Source: Prevotella sp. (GTDB lineage: Bacteria > Bacteroidota > Bacteroidia > Bacteroidales > Bacteroidaceae). Taken from it: DNA of 64,000 nucleotides. Below the pieces are notes generated by a model. The model was not told where the DNA came from. It did not search any database and was given only the letters and a program-made list of their open reading frames with translations. A program made the translations under genes and the position numbers. Positions 1 through 8,397 of this stretch are shown one piece after another; position 1 is the first letter of the stretch; each line of letters starts with the position of its first letter. The stretch spans positions 1 to 64,000 of the forward strand of contig JAFPME010000011.1 in assembly GCA_017402445.1 (NCBI GenBank), read 5' to 3'.

Positions 1-157
1 ATTCTAACAAAACAAGGGCAAAAATGGGGTATTTTGTCAAAAATCAGAAAAATTGAGAAACATTGCAAATCATTGTATATCAATTACTTTGTTGCTTTTT
101 CTTTCCTTTGTTTGAGGCGGTTATGTTCCGGCTCTGGGTACTTTTTAAAATCACTTG

Positions 158-198
158 AAATCTCGCAAGAAGCTGGAACAAGCGTTTTGCGAGATTTT
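158..198 (+). terminator. Terminator-like hairpin
   Basis: An 11-bp perfect inverted repeat has arms AAATCTCGCAA (158-168) and TTGCGAGATTT (187-197) around an 18-nt loop, followed by T-rich DNA. It probably ends a plus-strand transcript entering from the left of the window. The loop is longer than usual, so confidence is moderate. Confidence 0.5.
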
Positions 199-296
199 CA
201 TTTTTGTATGGGTTGCCTGTAAAGCTTGGCTTTCCACTCTGTAGTTGATGATTGTGTAAGCGCTGAATTATGCTTACATAATAACATATTTTCACA

Positions 297-636
297 AAAT
301 CTCGGTGGGTTTTCCAAAATAAAAATCTGGTGGACGCGTACGCGCGAATTATGAGAAAGTTTTAAAGCATTGGAAACAAAGGACTTGTGTTTTCTTTACA
401 TTTTTCGGGCTTTCAAAATGACTCATTTTACACTTGAAAATGGCGCATTTTGTCGTGCTGAATGATTCATTCCGACGAACAGAATGAGCCATTTTGCGAT
501 GTAAAACGGGCCATTTTGAAAAACAGAAAGAAAAATATTCAGTTTTTGTCCGATTCTTTTACCAAAGCAACCGTTTCCGTCTTTGTAGCATGAAGTAAAA
601 ATGTGAAACCACTTTTTTGATAAAAATATTTACAAT
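297..636 (+). repeat. Interspersed palindrome-array repeat, copy A
   Basis: This is one of five related non-coding elements in the window. The core (414-518) has five 17-bp pseudo-palindromes of the form CAAAATGrsyCATTTTG, starting at 414, 436, 458, 480 and 502, an exact 22-bp period. The left arm has the shared motif GGACGCGTACGCGCGAA (from about 332) and an AT-rich segment ending TTTCTTTACATTTTTC. The right arm has TTTTTGTCCGATTCTTTTAC and ends near TTTACAAT. The extreme left end of this copy is less well conserved than in the others. Boundaries are approximate. Confidence 0.8.
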
Positions 637-748
637 CGCAGTTCTCAATCCTCAGTTCTCGGCTTTCAACTTTCAGAACTCGGCTTTCGTTTGTAACGCC
701 AGTTCGCGTTTCGATGAAACATTGCAATAGCGCCGCGCCTCAAACATC

Positions 749-2326
749 TTAATACATTCTCGGCCTCACATAGTGGATTCTGTAGATATGGTCAAAATGA
801 TGTTCCCAGTTGTTTTTGCCTTCACCGATCTGGAATCCGTAGAAACGGGTGCCCCTCTTCTTGTATTCGGGGAGTCTGTTCAACAGGTCCTCTGTCGTTC
901 GGGGAATGAGGAAGTCGGTTATCCACAACACGTCGGCATTCATGTAGTGATTGTCTCCGCCCTCGAGCAGGGCGAAAGTGAGGCGCAGCATCTTCTCGGC
1001 GTCAGTGCCGCCACCGATAAAAGGAAAGTCACCGCGCACGAACTCGCTGTCTTTCTCCGGCTTCATTCCCATACGCTGCATGGCGCGTTTGCGCAGACGG
1101 GCACGCAGGTCGATGGGACGAATGGACACCGAGAAGTCGATGAGGAAGCAGTCGCGCTGCAGTTCCTCTGCCGTCTGTTCCAGTTTCGAGAGCAGCGCCA
1201 TCTCTATTTTCTGCGGCACGCCGTACATGCTGGCTGATGAATCGACGCATACAATCATCGGACCTCTTCTGACGGCGCGCTGCTGATGCAGTTGGCGAGC
1301 TGGCTTGTTCAGCTCCGATCGATAGCGGAACGTCTGCAGCCTACGCGTAAGGAATTTCTTGTAGAAGAGATCCTCCAGCTGCTCGTCGGCATACTGCGTC
1401 AGTTCCAGTGGTAACAGGGCATTGATGTCGTTGCCCACGGTGACACCTTCAATGTCACTGCCCGCAGAATGGTCTATCTTAAAGCGGAAACCCGTCTGCA
1501 CGGCGATATGGTCACGTCCTTCCTCTTGCACCGTTCGTCCCATGCGGCGCGCCACATCTCCGATCTCCGGGTATTTGTTTTGAATCCTGACAATGTTCAG
1601 TTTCTTCTCAAACTCACTCTCCGAGAACTGTCCGTCCATCAGATCCCAAGCCTGAGTCATCAAGGCTTCGTCGGCATTGTCGAAACGGTGGTGCTGCTCG
1701 CTCATCATTTTCATCATATTCGTAAGAGCAGCACGCGTCGAAGGCATCTTCTTGCGCACCTTTTCCCCTACCTCGCGCTGCATCTGCCGCTCCAGGGCAC
1801 CAGCCCATTCCTGCCGAAGCTTCTCCCAGTTGGCCTCGTCGCGCCATCCTTGTCGTTGGAACAGCTTCTTGGCGAACTCCTTGTTGAATCCATCCTCGCG
1901 GTGCTTTTCGTCTATGGCCGTGAGGAGCGACTGCCAGTTGTCCTTTTTCTTCTGCACCGACCACTCGCAGGTCTTCCCCATCTCGTTGCGTTCCGACCAC
2001 GACTTCTGCATGCAGAATTTCTCTTCGTGCAGACAGTCCACGACGAAGCGCCCCATGGTTTCGTAGAACACCTTCCCTGCCATCTTGCTGGTCAGCACGC
2101 GTGCCTGAATCATCGCGTCATGCGTCACTTCCACGATATAGCGCAGGATGGGGTCGTCGTACATCTGCCACGGATAGTCGGTGAGCACGTCGGTCTCCAT
2201 CTCAGGTTGCTCTCCGTTCCTCACGAAGTTCTCCAGCAACTTGAGATAATCACCAGCCGTCATCCTTCGCCTCCGGATGCGCTCCATCCAGTAGTCTACA
2301 TCGTTGTTTTTGCGCGTGTCAGTCAT
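749..2326 (-). CDS. VWA domain protein, ViaA-like
   Basis: A 525-residue protein with a C-terminal von Willebrand factor A domain. The metal-binding MIDAS site is intact: DSSAS at residues 362-366, the conserved Thr in GGGTD near 441 and an Asp in WITD near 471. The N-terminal two thirds is helical and highly charged, with no signal peptide or membrane segment, so it is expected to be cytoplasmic. Its start overlaps the end of the upstream AAA+ gene by 8 bp, so the two are translationally coupled. This is the layout of the RavA/ViaA (MoxR-VWA) chaperone pair, in which the VWA protein partners the ATPase. The client in this organism cannot be told from sequence. Confidence 0.82.
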   Translation of the reverse strand: MTDTRKNNDVDYWMERIRRRRMTAGDYLKLLENFVRNGEQPEMETDVLTDYPWQMYDDPILRYIVEVTHDAMIQARVLTSKMAGKVFYETMGRFVVDCLHEEKFCMQKSWSERNEMGKTCEWSVQKKKDNWQSLLTAIDEKHREDGFNKEFAKKLFQRQGWRDEANWEKLRQEWAGALERQMQREVGEKVRKKMPSTRAALTNMMKMMSEQHHRFDNADEALMTQAWDLMDGQFSESEFEKKLNIVRIQNKYPEIGDVARRMGRTVQEEGRDHIAVQTGFRFKIDHSAGSDIEGVTVGNDINALLPLELTQYADEQLEDLFYKKFLTRRLQTFRYRSELNKPARQLHQQRAVRRGPMIVCVDSSASMYGVPQKIEMALLSKLEQTAEELQRDCFLIDFSVSIRPIDLRARLRKRAMQRMGMKPEKDSEFVRGDFPFIGGGTDAEKMLRLTFALLEGGDNHYMNADVLWITDFLIPRTTEDLLNRLPEYKKRGTRFYGFQIGEGKNNWEHHFDHIYRIHYVRPRMY

Positions 2327-3854
2327 CCAGTTTCTCCAGTTCCTGTCTTGTCAACGCTATTTCATTGTAGAGTCCCTTCAGGTAGTCGGCCACTTCCCGG
2401 CAGTCGTCTTCGGAGAGGAAGATGTTGCCGAGGATTCCTTTCTCCCGTGTTCTCACCCTGTCGCCCAGAGTTTCCAGTTCGCTGTAATAGTCACGGTCGG
2501 TCACCTTGCCCTTGGCTACGGGAATCTGCTGTTTCTCACCTGGCTTCAGCTTCTCCACCTCGAACCTTACGCCGTCGATATACAGGTGATGGTCGTCGCG
2601 CGCCAGAATCACCTGTCGCGCACCTTCGGGGAAGTCCGCGCCGTCATAGCCGCGGATAATGGTTCGCACGGGGTTCTTCGGGTCTCTGTAGAGCACGCCC
2701 AACTGTCCCTTTTCAGCTATTTTGTAGTCTCTCATGCGTTGGTAGTCGGCAATGAAGACGTAACTGTTGCCCGTGTCATGGTCAACCAGATGGTAGTAGA
2801 AACCGTCGAAGATTTTCTTGTCGCCGTCCCTTTTCATGATGGAAGCCTTGGCTTTCCATGTGGCGCCATGCATTCTCTTCACTCTGATGTCAGCCTCAAT
2901 GGACTGTTTCATCTTGGCCAGGTCGGTGCCGTATTCAGCAAAGAGCGAGCGAATGACGATACGACGGATGTCATCCCGCTCGTCGGGCTCGTTCCACAGA
3001 CAGTGGTAGACGGGCAGGAGGTCTGTCAGATCCACTTCCTTTCGGTCTTGCAGGAAGGCCGAAGCCCGCAGCAGCTTCACGATCTTCTTCCATCGGCGGT
3101 CGCTGACATACACTTGTCGGCGCTCGTCACTGCTCGTCAACGCGACGGCCCCCAGCGCCTTGCGGATGACATGAATACACCCCAGCACGCTGTCGGCCAC
3201 GGCAATGCCCCGTATCTGCTCCGACCATTCGGCGTATTCCTCATCCGTCACCTGCCATTCGCTGTCGCACGCGACGTCGCCGTCGGCATCGTCGAGCAGC
3301 ATCCGGTCGAAACTCTCCTGTTTCTTGACGCAACCCGTTTCCACTCTGACAAGGAAACGGTCCCACAGCGCCTCCAGTCCTTCGCCCTGGGCAGGCAGTT
3401 CGTTGCTGGCAGCCACGAGCAGCTTCAGCGGCAGTCGGATTTCGCGTTCACCGTTGCGGAACAGTTTCTCGTTGATAACGGTCAGCAACGTGTTCTGTAT
3501 GGCAGGCCCCGCCTTCCATATCTCGTCTAAGAAAACGACGTCGGCCGTGGGCAGATAGCCGTCGATGGCGCGCTCATACTTGTCCGACGACTTCAGCAGC
3601 GAGATGGAAACAGGCCCGAAGATCTCGTCGGGCGTGGAGAAGCGCGACATCAGGTATTCAAAACTCCGTGCATCCCTGAATGCACTCTTCAGCCTTCGCG
3701 CCACCATCGACTTGGCAACCCCCGGCGGTCCCAGTATGATAATGCTCTCACCGGCGATGGCGGCCAGCAGTGCCAGCATCACCTCCGTCTCTTTTTCATA
3801 GATTCCCCTGTTCATTTCCTGAAGCAGGGCCTGTATACGTTCTTTCATCTTCAT
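2319..3854 (-). CDS. MoxR-family AAA+ ATPase, RavA-like
   Basis: A 511-residue AAA+ ATPase. Walker A is GPPGVAKS (about 42-49), Walker B is VVFLDE (about 106-111), and a sensor-1 Asn lies in AASNELP near 151. The MoxR-type core fills the first ~310 residues. The C-terminal ~200 residues form the extended region typical of RavA and include a charged lysine-rich segment. It is the first gene of a two-gene unit with the VWA protein. By family knowledge, RavA hexamers remodel protein complexes together with ViaA. A TATATTTG box on the minus strand at 4002-4009 is a plausible promoter, giving a leader of about 145 nt. An alternative Met is two codons in. Confidence 0.85.
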   Translation of the reverse strand: MKMKERIQALLQEMNRGIYEKETEVMLALLAAIAGESIIILGPPGVAKSMVARRLKSAFRDARSFEYLMSRFSTPDEIFGPVSISLLKSSDKYERAIDGYLPTADVVFLDEIWKAGPAIQNTLLTVINEKLFRNGEREIRLPLKLLVAASNELPAQGEGLEALWDRFLVRVETGCVKKQESFDRMLLDDADGDVACDSEWQVTDEEYAEWSEQIRGIAVADSVLGCIHVIRKALGAVALTSSDERRQVYVSDRRWKKIVKLLRASAFLQDRKEVDLTDLLPVYHCLWNEPDERDDIRRIVIRSLFAEYGTDLAKMKQSIEADIRVKRMHGATWKAKASIMKRDGDKKIFDGFYYHLVDHDTGNSYVFIADYQRMRDYKIAEKGQLGVLYRDPKNPVRTIIRGYDGADFPEGARQVILARDDHHLYIDGVRFEVEKLKPGEKQQIPVAKGKVTDRDYYSELETLGDRVRTREKGILGNIFLSEDDCREVADYLKGLYNEIALTRQELEKLDD

Positions 3855-4306
3855 GGTAACTCAATTTGTCAGAGACAGTCCGACGTGTTGAAATGGATTT
3901 TTCAGATGCCTGAACACAGAAGCCGGTCTGTCAGATCAGTGAACATCCCATTGTGTTCCGGCACGAACAGGAAGTTCATTAGGTTCTCTGCTATACTATT
4001 GCAAATATAAGCATAATTTGTAATACCACCTAACTTCATGTTGATTTACACCTCACTTTTTGCACTTTTTGTGTTCTGGATGCTTGTCTTGTCGGTTGTT
4101 TCTTGATAGCATTTTCCTCCGACAAATCCTCGGAATGGCTGTAAATCCCCAAAATATTTAGCAGAATAAAAGAAAATACGTATCTTTGCAACAGGATTTG
4201 AGACGAATAGGAAAGCCAAAAGAAGCGAACAAGACTACCGTTCTGCTCATTCCATCCCATATTGGTATTTTTGAACAGGAAAAAAAGAAAAAAGGAATCA
4301 AAAGAA
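3855..4306. other. Divergent intergenic region, ravA / flavodoxin-like gene
   Basis: No gene is supported here. The region carries promoters for both flanking genes: a minus-strand TATATTTG box at 4002-4009 for the ravA side and a plus-strand promoter at 4157-4188. The DNA between is AT-rich and shows no further strong inverted repeat that I could find by eye. Confidence 0.55.
4157..4188 (+). promoter_or_regulatory. Bacteroidetes-type promoter
   Basis: A near-consensus -33 element (TTTA, 4157-4160) is separated by 20 bp from a perfect -7 element TATCTTTG (4181-4188). It lies about 118 nt upstream of the flavodoxin-like start codon. Confidence 0.6.
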
Positions 4307-4924
4307 ATGAAGGTATTATTGATTAACGGAAGTCCCAAAGCCAACGGGAACACGTTCGCGGCATTGAGCGAAGTGGCCAAGACATTGAACGCGGAAGGCG
4401 TCGAAACGGAGATTGTCAACATCGGCAAGCAGCCGGTTCCGGGCTGCATCGCATGCGGCATGTGCGGAAAGTCAGGACGATGCACGTTCCACGACGACCC
4501 GTATTTCAAGGTCGCAAGGGCCGTGAAGGACGGTATAGACGGGCTGGTGGTCGGCTCTCCGGTCTACTATGGCGGCCCCAACGGCTCGCTGTGCGCCCTC
4601 CTCGACCGTGTGTTCTACTCGCTGTCGTCCCACTTGCAGTACAAACCGGCAGCCAGCGTAGTGGTATGCCGGCGCGGAGGGGCCTCGGCCGCTTTCGACC
4701 GGCTGAACAAATACTTCACCATGACGAACATGCCCGTGGTGAGTTCGCAGTACTGGAACATGGTCTACGGTCAGACTCCCGGCCAGGCTGCGCTCGACGA
4801 GGAAGGCATGCAGACCATGCGCACTCTGGGTCGCAACATGGCTTGGATACTGAAGAATCTGAACGTGAGCGAGAAAGGTCATCCTGAAGAGGAGTCCCGC
4901 GTCTGGACGAACTTCATCCGGTAA
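4307..4924 (+). CDS. Flavodoxin-fold NAD(P)H-dependent FMN reductase
   Basis: A 205-residue protein from the ATG at 4307. A TTG at 4262 would add a lysine-rich tail without homology character. It opens with the FMN phosphate-binding pattern of the NADPH-dependent FMN reductase/iron-sulfur flavoprotein superfamily (LLINGSPKANGNTF). It then has a Cys-rich stretch (CIACGMCGKSGRC, about residues 48-60) as in flavodoxin-family oxidoreductases, followed by VVGSPVYYGGPNG, the flavin-contact loop. It is probably a cytoplasmic reductase of quinones or other electron acceptors. The gene stands alone and converges with the GH3 gene. Confidence 0.8.
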   Translation: MKVLLINGSPKANGNTFAALSEVAKTLNAEGVETEIVNIGKQPVPGCIACGMCGKSGRCTFHDDPYFKVARAVKDGIDGLVVGSPVYYGGPNGSLCALLDRVFYSLSSHLQYKPAASVVVCRRGGASAAFDRLNKYFTMTNMPVVSSQYWNMVYGQTPGQAALDEEGMQTMRTLGRNMAWILKNLNVSEKGHPEEESRVWTNFIR

Positions 4925-4941
4925 GATCTTTACAGAATCTG

Positions 4942-4982
4942 GTGAGGTCCGTGTGCCAAGAAAGAGAAGACACGAACCTCAC
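4942..4982. terminator. Bidirectional terminator-like hairpin
   Basis: 13-bp arms, GTGAGGTCCGTGT (4942-4954) and ACACGAACCTCAC (4970-4982), pair with a single G-T mismatch between the convergent flavodoxin-like and GH3 genes. There is no long T-run on either side, so it may act as a 3'-end stabiliser rather than a strong intrinsic terminator. Confidence 0.5.
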
Positions 4983-5024
4983 ACTACTTATGACCATAGC
5001 CGGGAGCTTCCGGCAAGTAACAGC

Positions 5025-7262
5025 CTACGGCACAAAAAGGCAGCACTCACCGCGCAAAGGCAGACTGGCGGACGTGCCACCCACGCCCACAGAGACCTTT
5101 CCCGGCTCGAACATCCACGTCTGCGCAGCTTCGTCCCAATGGCAGAGGTCGGACAGACGGATGGGAATGGTCACTTCCTTACGCTCGCCAGCCTTCAAAG
5201 CCACGCGCCGGAAGCCCTTCAGCTCCTTGATTGGCCGCTCGATGGCCGATTCCGGCCGCGATACATACACCTGCGCCACTTCCTCGGCATCTACATCGGA
5301 CGTGTTGGTGAGTACGAACCCGACCTGAATACCGTCGGGCGTACGCTTCAACGAGAGGTCGCTGTACTGGAACTTGGCGTAGGAAAGCCCGTGTCCGAAG
5401 GGATAGTCCACGGCAACACCGTAGCAGTCGTACCACCTGTAGCCCACCAAGTCCTCTTCGGCATAGCGTGCCAATAGCTGTTGCTTTCTCTCGTTCGACT
5501 GGTTGTTGACCAATCCCACGAAGATGTCGCCCTGTTGATTGCCGACCATCAGCTGAGGATAGGAGCCAGTAGCGTATGCCGGAACATCGTTGAGCTGACG
5601 CGGCCAGCTCATGGGCAGCTTGCCCGAAGGTGAAACACTGCCTGTGAGCACCTCGGCCAGGGCCTGTCCGCCCATGGAACCGTTGAACCATGATGCCACC
5701 AAGGCCCCCGACACGCTGTCGACAGTCCTGACATCCACCGGTCCGCCCGACACAACGACCGTCACCAAGCGCTTGTTCGCCTTTGCCAAGGCGCGTACCA
5801 GTTCGTCCTGACCCGAAGGCAGCTCAATCGATTTGCGGTCCGAGCCTTCTGTTTCCACCTCGCGGTTGTCGCCGGCGAAGAAGATGACGAGGTCTGCACG
5901 CTTCGCAGCCTTCACAGCCTGCGCCATCAGCTGCCGGTCGGCCTTCTGTTGCGGGCGCTGTTTCTTGTCACGACTCTGACGGTCGAAGCTCTTGTAACCC
6001 GGCACGTAGGTGATGGTGGCCTTGCCGGCAAGCAGCGACTGCAGTCCTTCGAGCGGTGTTATCTCGCGTCGGGTCTTCACTCCGGCCCCCACTCCACCCT
6101 GTGCCATCTTCGTGACAGCGTTCTCGCCGATAACCGCTATGCGCCGAACGCGCTTCAAGTCGAGGGGCAACAGTCCCTCGTTCTTCATCAAGACGATGGA
6201 CCGCCGCGCGACGTCCAAAGCTACGTTCATCTCTTCCTCGTTGCCGACGGGCCGTTTGTTGGCCTCTTCTTTTGCTATGGGTCGAACGGTCAGACGCACG
6301 CGGAGGATTTCCCTGACGCGCTGATCGACGACCGATTCGCTCACCTTGCCGGCCTTCACCGAGTCAAGCAACGCCTTTCCCAAGTAGCGGTCGCCCGGCA
6401 TCTCGACGTTCAGACCTGCCGCGACGGCATCAACGGTGGAATGAACGCCGCCCCAATCGCTGATCACCATGCCCGCGAAGCCCCATTGACGGCGCAGGAT
6501 GGTGTCAAGCAGAAGCGCATTCTCAGAGCACCACCGACCATTCACTTTGTTGTAAGCAGCCATCACGCCCCAGGCATCAGCCTCTCGGACCGCCATTTCG
6601 AAGGGTCGCAGGTAGATTTCGCGCATGGCCCGGTCTGAAATGCGCACATCGACAAATCCGCGGTAGTCTTCCTGGTTGTTCAACGCGTAGTGTTTCAGGC
6701 AAACTGCCGTCCCGTCGTCCTGTGCTCCGCGCGTATAGGCCACCGACAGCATCCCGCTGAGCAGCGGATCCTCGCTCAGATACTCGTAGGTGCGCCCACC
6801 CGTCGGGATGCGCTGGATGTTCATGGCCGGTCCAAGAATCATATCCTTGCCACGCCAACGTGCTTCACGGCTCATGGCACGGCCATAGGCGTAGGCCAAG
6901 TCGGTGCTCCAGGTGGCAGCCAATGCCGAACCGGTGGGGAAGAAGGTTGCCGAGTCGGTCGTCAGATGCAGCGAATTCCACGAGTGCGGCTCCATTTCCT
7001 CACGAATGCCGAACGGTCCGTCGGCATATTCCACGTCGGCAATCCCCAACCTTGGTATGCCTGCCGAGGAGAACATGTTCTTCCCGTGCAGCATGGCTAT
7101 CTTCTCTTCAAGCGTCATGCCCTTGATGATGTCGTCAATCTGCTGCTCGTGTTGCATCAGTCGTGAGCTAAGTGTCTGTGCCTCAACCTGTCCGCAAGCG
7201 CATCCCCAGCTCATGGCTCCCGCCACCAACATCTTGATGATTTGTCTTTTCGTCGTTTTCAT
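5025..7262 (-). CDS. Glycoside hydrolase family 3 beta-glucosidase
   Basis: A 745-residue secreted enzyme with an N-terminal signal peptide (about residues 1-28). The GH3 N-terminal barrel contains the nucleophile Asp in GMVISDWGG (near D269) and the substrate-binding KHYALNNQE motif (near 190). The second domain carries the Glu-containing EVETEGSDR loop, the probable acid/base region, near 455. A C-terminal fibronectin-III-like domain (about 660-740) is typical of the BglX-type subgroup. It is expected to release glucose, or related sugars, from beta-linked oligosaccharides in the periplasm. It starts 61 bp after the truncated gene upstream and may share its transcript. Confidence 0.9.
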   Translation of the reverse strand: MKTTKRQIIKMLVAGAMSWGCACGQVEAQTLSSRLMQHEQQIDDIIKGMTLEEKIAMLHGKNMFSSAGIPRLGIADVEYADGPFGIREEMEPHSWNSLHLTTDSATFFPTGSALAATWSTDLAYAYGRAMSREARWRGKDMILGPAMNIQRIPTGGRTYEYLSEDPLLSGMLSVAYTRGAQDDGTAVCLKHYALNNQEDYRGFVDVRISDRAMREIYLRPFEMAVREADAWGVMAAYNKVNGRWCSENALLLDTILRRQWGFAGMVISDWGGVHSTVDAVAAGLNVEMPGDRYLGKALLDSVKAGKVSESVVDQRVREILRVRLTVRPIAKEEANKRPVGNEEEMNVALDVARRSIVLMKNEGLLPLDLKRVRRIAVIGENAVTKMAQGGVGAGVKTRREITPLEGLQSLLAGKATITYVPGYKSFDRQSRDKKQRPQQKADRQLMAQAVKAAKRADLVIFFAGDNREVETEGSDRKSIELPSGQDELVRALAKANKRLVTVVVSGGPVDVRTVDSVSGALVASWFNGSMGGQALAEVLTGSVSPSGKLPMSWPRQLNDVPAYATGSYPQLMVGNQQGDIFVGLVNNQSNERKQQLLARYAEEDLVGYRWYDCYGVAVDYPFGHGLSYAKFQYSDLSLKRTPDGIQVGFVLTNTSDVDAEEVAQVYVSRPESAIERPIKELKGFRRVALKAGERKEVTIPIRLSDLCHWDEAAQTWMFEPGKVSVGVGGTSASLPLRGECCLFVP

Positions 7263-7323
7263 TCCTCAAAACTTTTTTATTATTTGCATTGTCCTCATTC
7301 AATTCACTTCATCTGAAAGCCTC

Positions 7324-8370
7324 TTAATACCCCAGTCCGACATAACTGTGAGCCGGCAGGCTCAGTTCGAACACGGTCTGACCGTCGCCATAGCCATAAA
7401 AACGGTTGCGACTGGTTTTCACTTCGACAGGCTTCAGTTGTTCGCCAGAAAGGAGATTGCGCAGCACGCTCACCTTATTATTAATGACAACGCGCAGGCT
7501 GACTGCCTTGTCGTTGAAGTTCTCCACGACCAGCGTCTTGTTGTCGTAAGGGAACAGCGCCACTTTCGACGGCCCTTCGATGTAGGCCCCCACGTCTTTG
7601 CTCATGATTCGGCGAACGACATTGAGAGCTCCGGCAGGAAAGTCGTACAGGTTTCCGAAGTCATCGGGAATGGTGAGCACGAACAAGGTGCCCTTGGAAT
7701 AGGTATTGCGCAGCAGGATGGGATAGCCCGAGACACCCCCGGTGAGGGGCCGTCCGGCGCTGATTACTTCCCAGGCGTCGTTCGTGTAATACTTCACTTG
7801 CGGAATAATGAACTCCCGCTCCGCCTTACCTGCAAAGCCGAAATCGCTGACGATGGCCTTCAGGTCGCCGCAATAGAGCTCCGTGACATCAGCCAGTTGC
7901 TTGTTGATGGCTTTCAGCAGCCCGGTCGTAATGATGACATCGCCGCCACCTTTCAGCTGCTTCTTGATGCGCTCCACGAGCTGCGGGTCCTTGGCAGCCT
8001 GCTCCGTGAGCAGAATCTGCTGCTGCCCTTCCCTCCACTGCGGGTGCATGTCCATGGGCAGCCCTATCATGCCGAGGTAGTTCTGCAGGAAGTCTTCGCC
8101 AGAAGAGTGGTACGGTTTGTACGACACCAGGCCCACGGGCCTTCCCAACATGCCCACCAGCTTGTCCGTCTGGCGCAGCGTCTGGTCGGCGAACCGTGCC
8201 ATGGTCGTGGGCGTGATGGTCTTTCCGTTCTTGGTGAAAGGCGCCACCATGTCATCGTAGCGGAAGCTGTTGCCGCCGTCCTGCTGCCAGGGAGCGCGCC
8301 TGGCCGGAGTTATCTTCACCTCGGCCAGCTGCATATAGTTCCACAAAATCAGGATTGTGACGTCAGACAC
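7324..8370 (-). CDS. Unknown protein, probable 3' remnant of a larger secreted-protein gene
   Basis: The open frame encodes up to 348 residues from a GTG at 8370; the first ATG is at 8334. It has no signal peptide and begins in mid-domain. A class-I glutamine-amidotransferase-like fold (RPVGLVSYKPYHSSGEDF near 105-120) is followed by a beta-rich tail ending in SYVGLGY. Upstream the frame stays open to 8397 and abuts, in the same frame, the TGA of the pyridoxal kinase gene, so there is no room for a promoter or an N-terminal domain. From memory, similar sequences form the C-terminal half of longer Bacteroidetes polysaccharide-locus proteins; that is an inference. It is either a 5'-deleted pseudogene or a protein translated by coupling. 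Confidence 0.55.
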   Translation of the reverse strand: MSDVTILILWNYMQLAEVKITPARRAPWQQDGGNSFRYDDMVAPFTKNGKTITPTTMARFADQTLRQTDKLVGMLGRPVGLVSYKPYHSSGEDFLQNYLGMIGLPMDMHPQWREGQQQILLTEQAAKDPQLVERIKKQLKGGGDVIITTGLLKAINKQLADVTELYCGDLKAIVSDFGFAGKAEREFIIPQVKYYTNDAWEVISAGRPLTGGVSGYPILLRNTYSKGTLFVLTIPDDFGNLYDFPAGALNVVRRIMSKDVGAYIEGPSKVALFPYDNKTLVVENFNDKAVSLRVVINNKVSVLRNLLSGEQLKPVEVKTSRNRFYGYGDGQTVFELSLPAHSYVGLGY

Positions 8371-8397
8371 GTCGTCACCGGCTGTTAAGATAGGTTG

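Larger units (their letters stand above)
1..748. other. Intergenic region at left edge
   Basis: I see no convincing gene here. The short open frames are low-complexity and overlap AT-rich, repeat-bearing DNA. The stretch holds a terminator-like hairpin (158-198) and copy A of the interspersed repeat (about 297-636). At 20-40 there is a lone palindrome resembling one unit of that repeat. The hairpin suggests that a plus-strand gene ends just left of the window, which would make this a convergent junction with the minus-strand viaA-like gene. Confidence 0.6.

Noticed and set aside
34-222. Small open frames at the left edge as genes
   Set aside because: They are short and cross a terminator-like hairpin. 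They have no promoter or recognisable domain.
414-518. Five regularly spaced units as a possible CRISPR array
   Set aside because: The units are contiguous palindromes with only about 5 bp between them. There are no spacers of 30 bp or so and no cas genes, and the same five-unit layout recurs at five loci.
4036-4509. Minus-strand open frame across the flavodoxin gene start
   Set aside because: It overlaps the promoter and coding start of the flavodoxin-like gene and has no domain.
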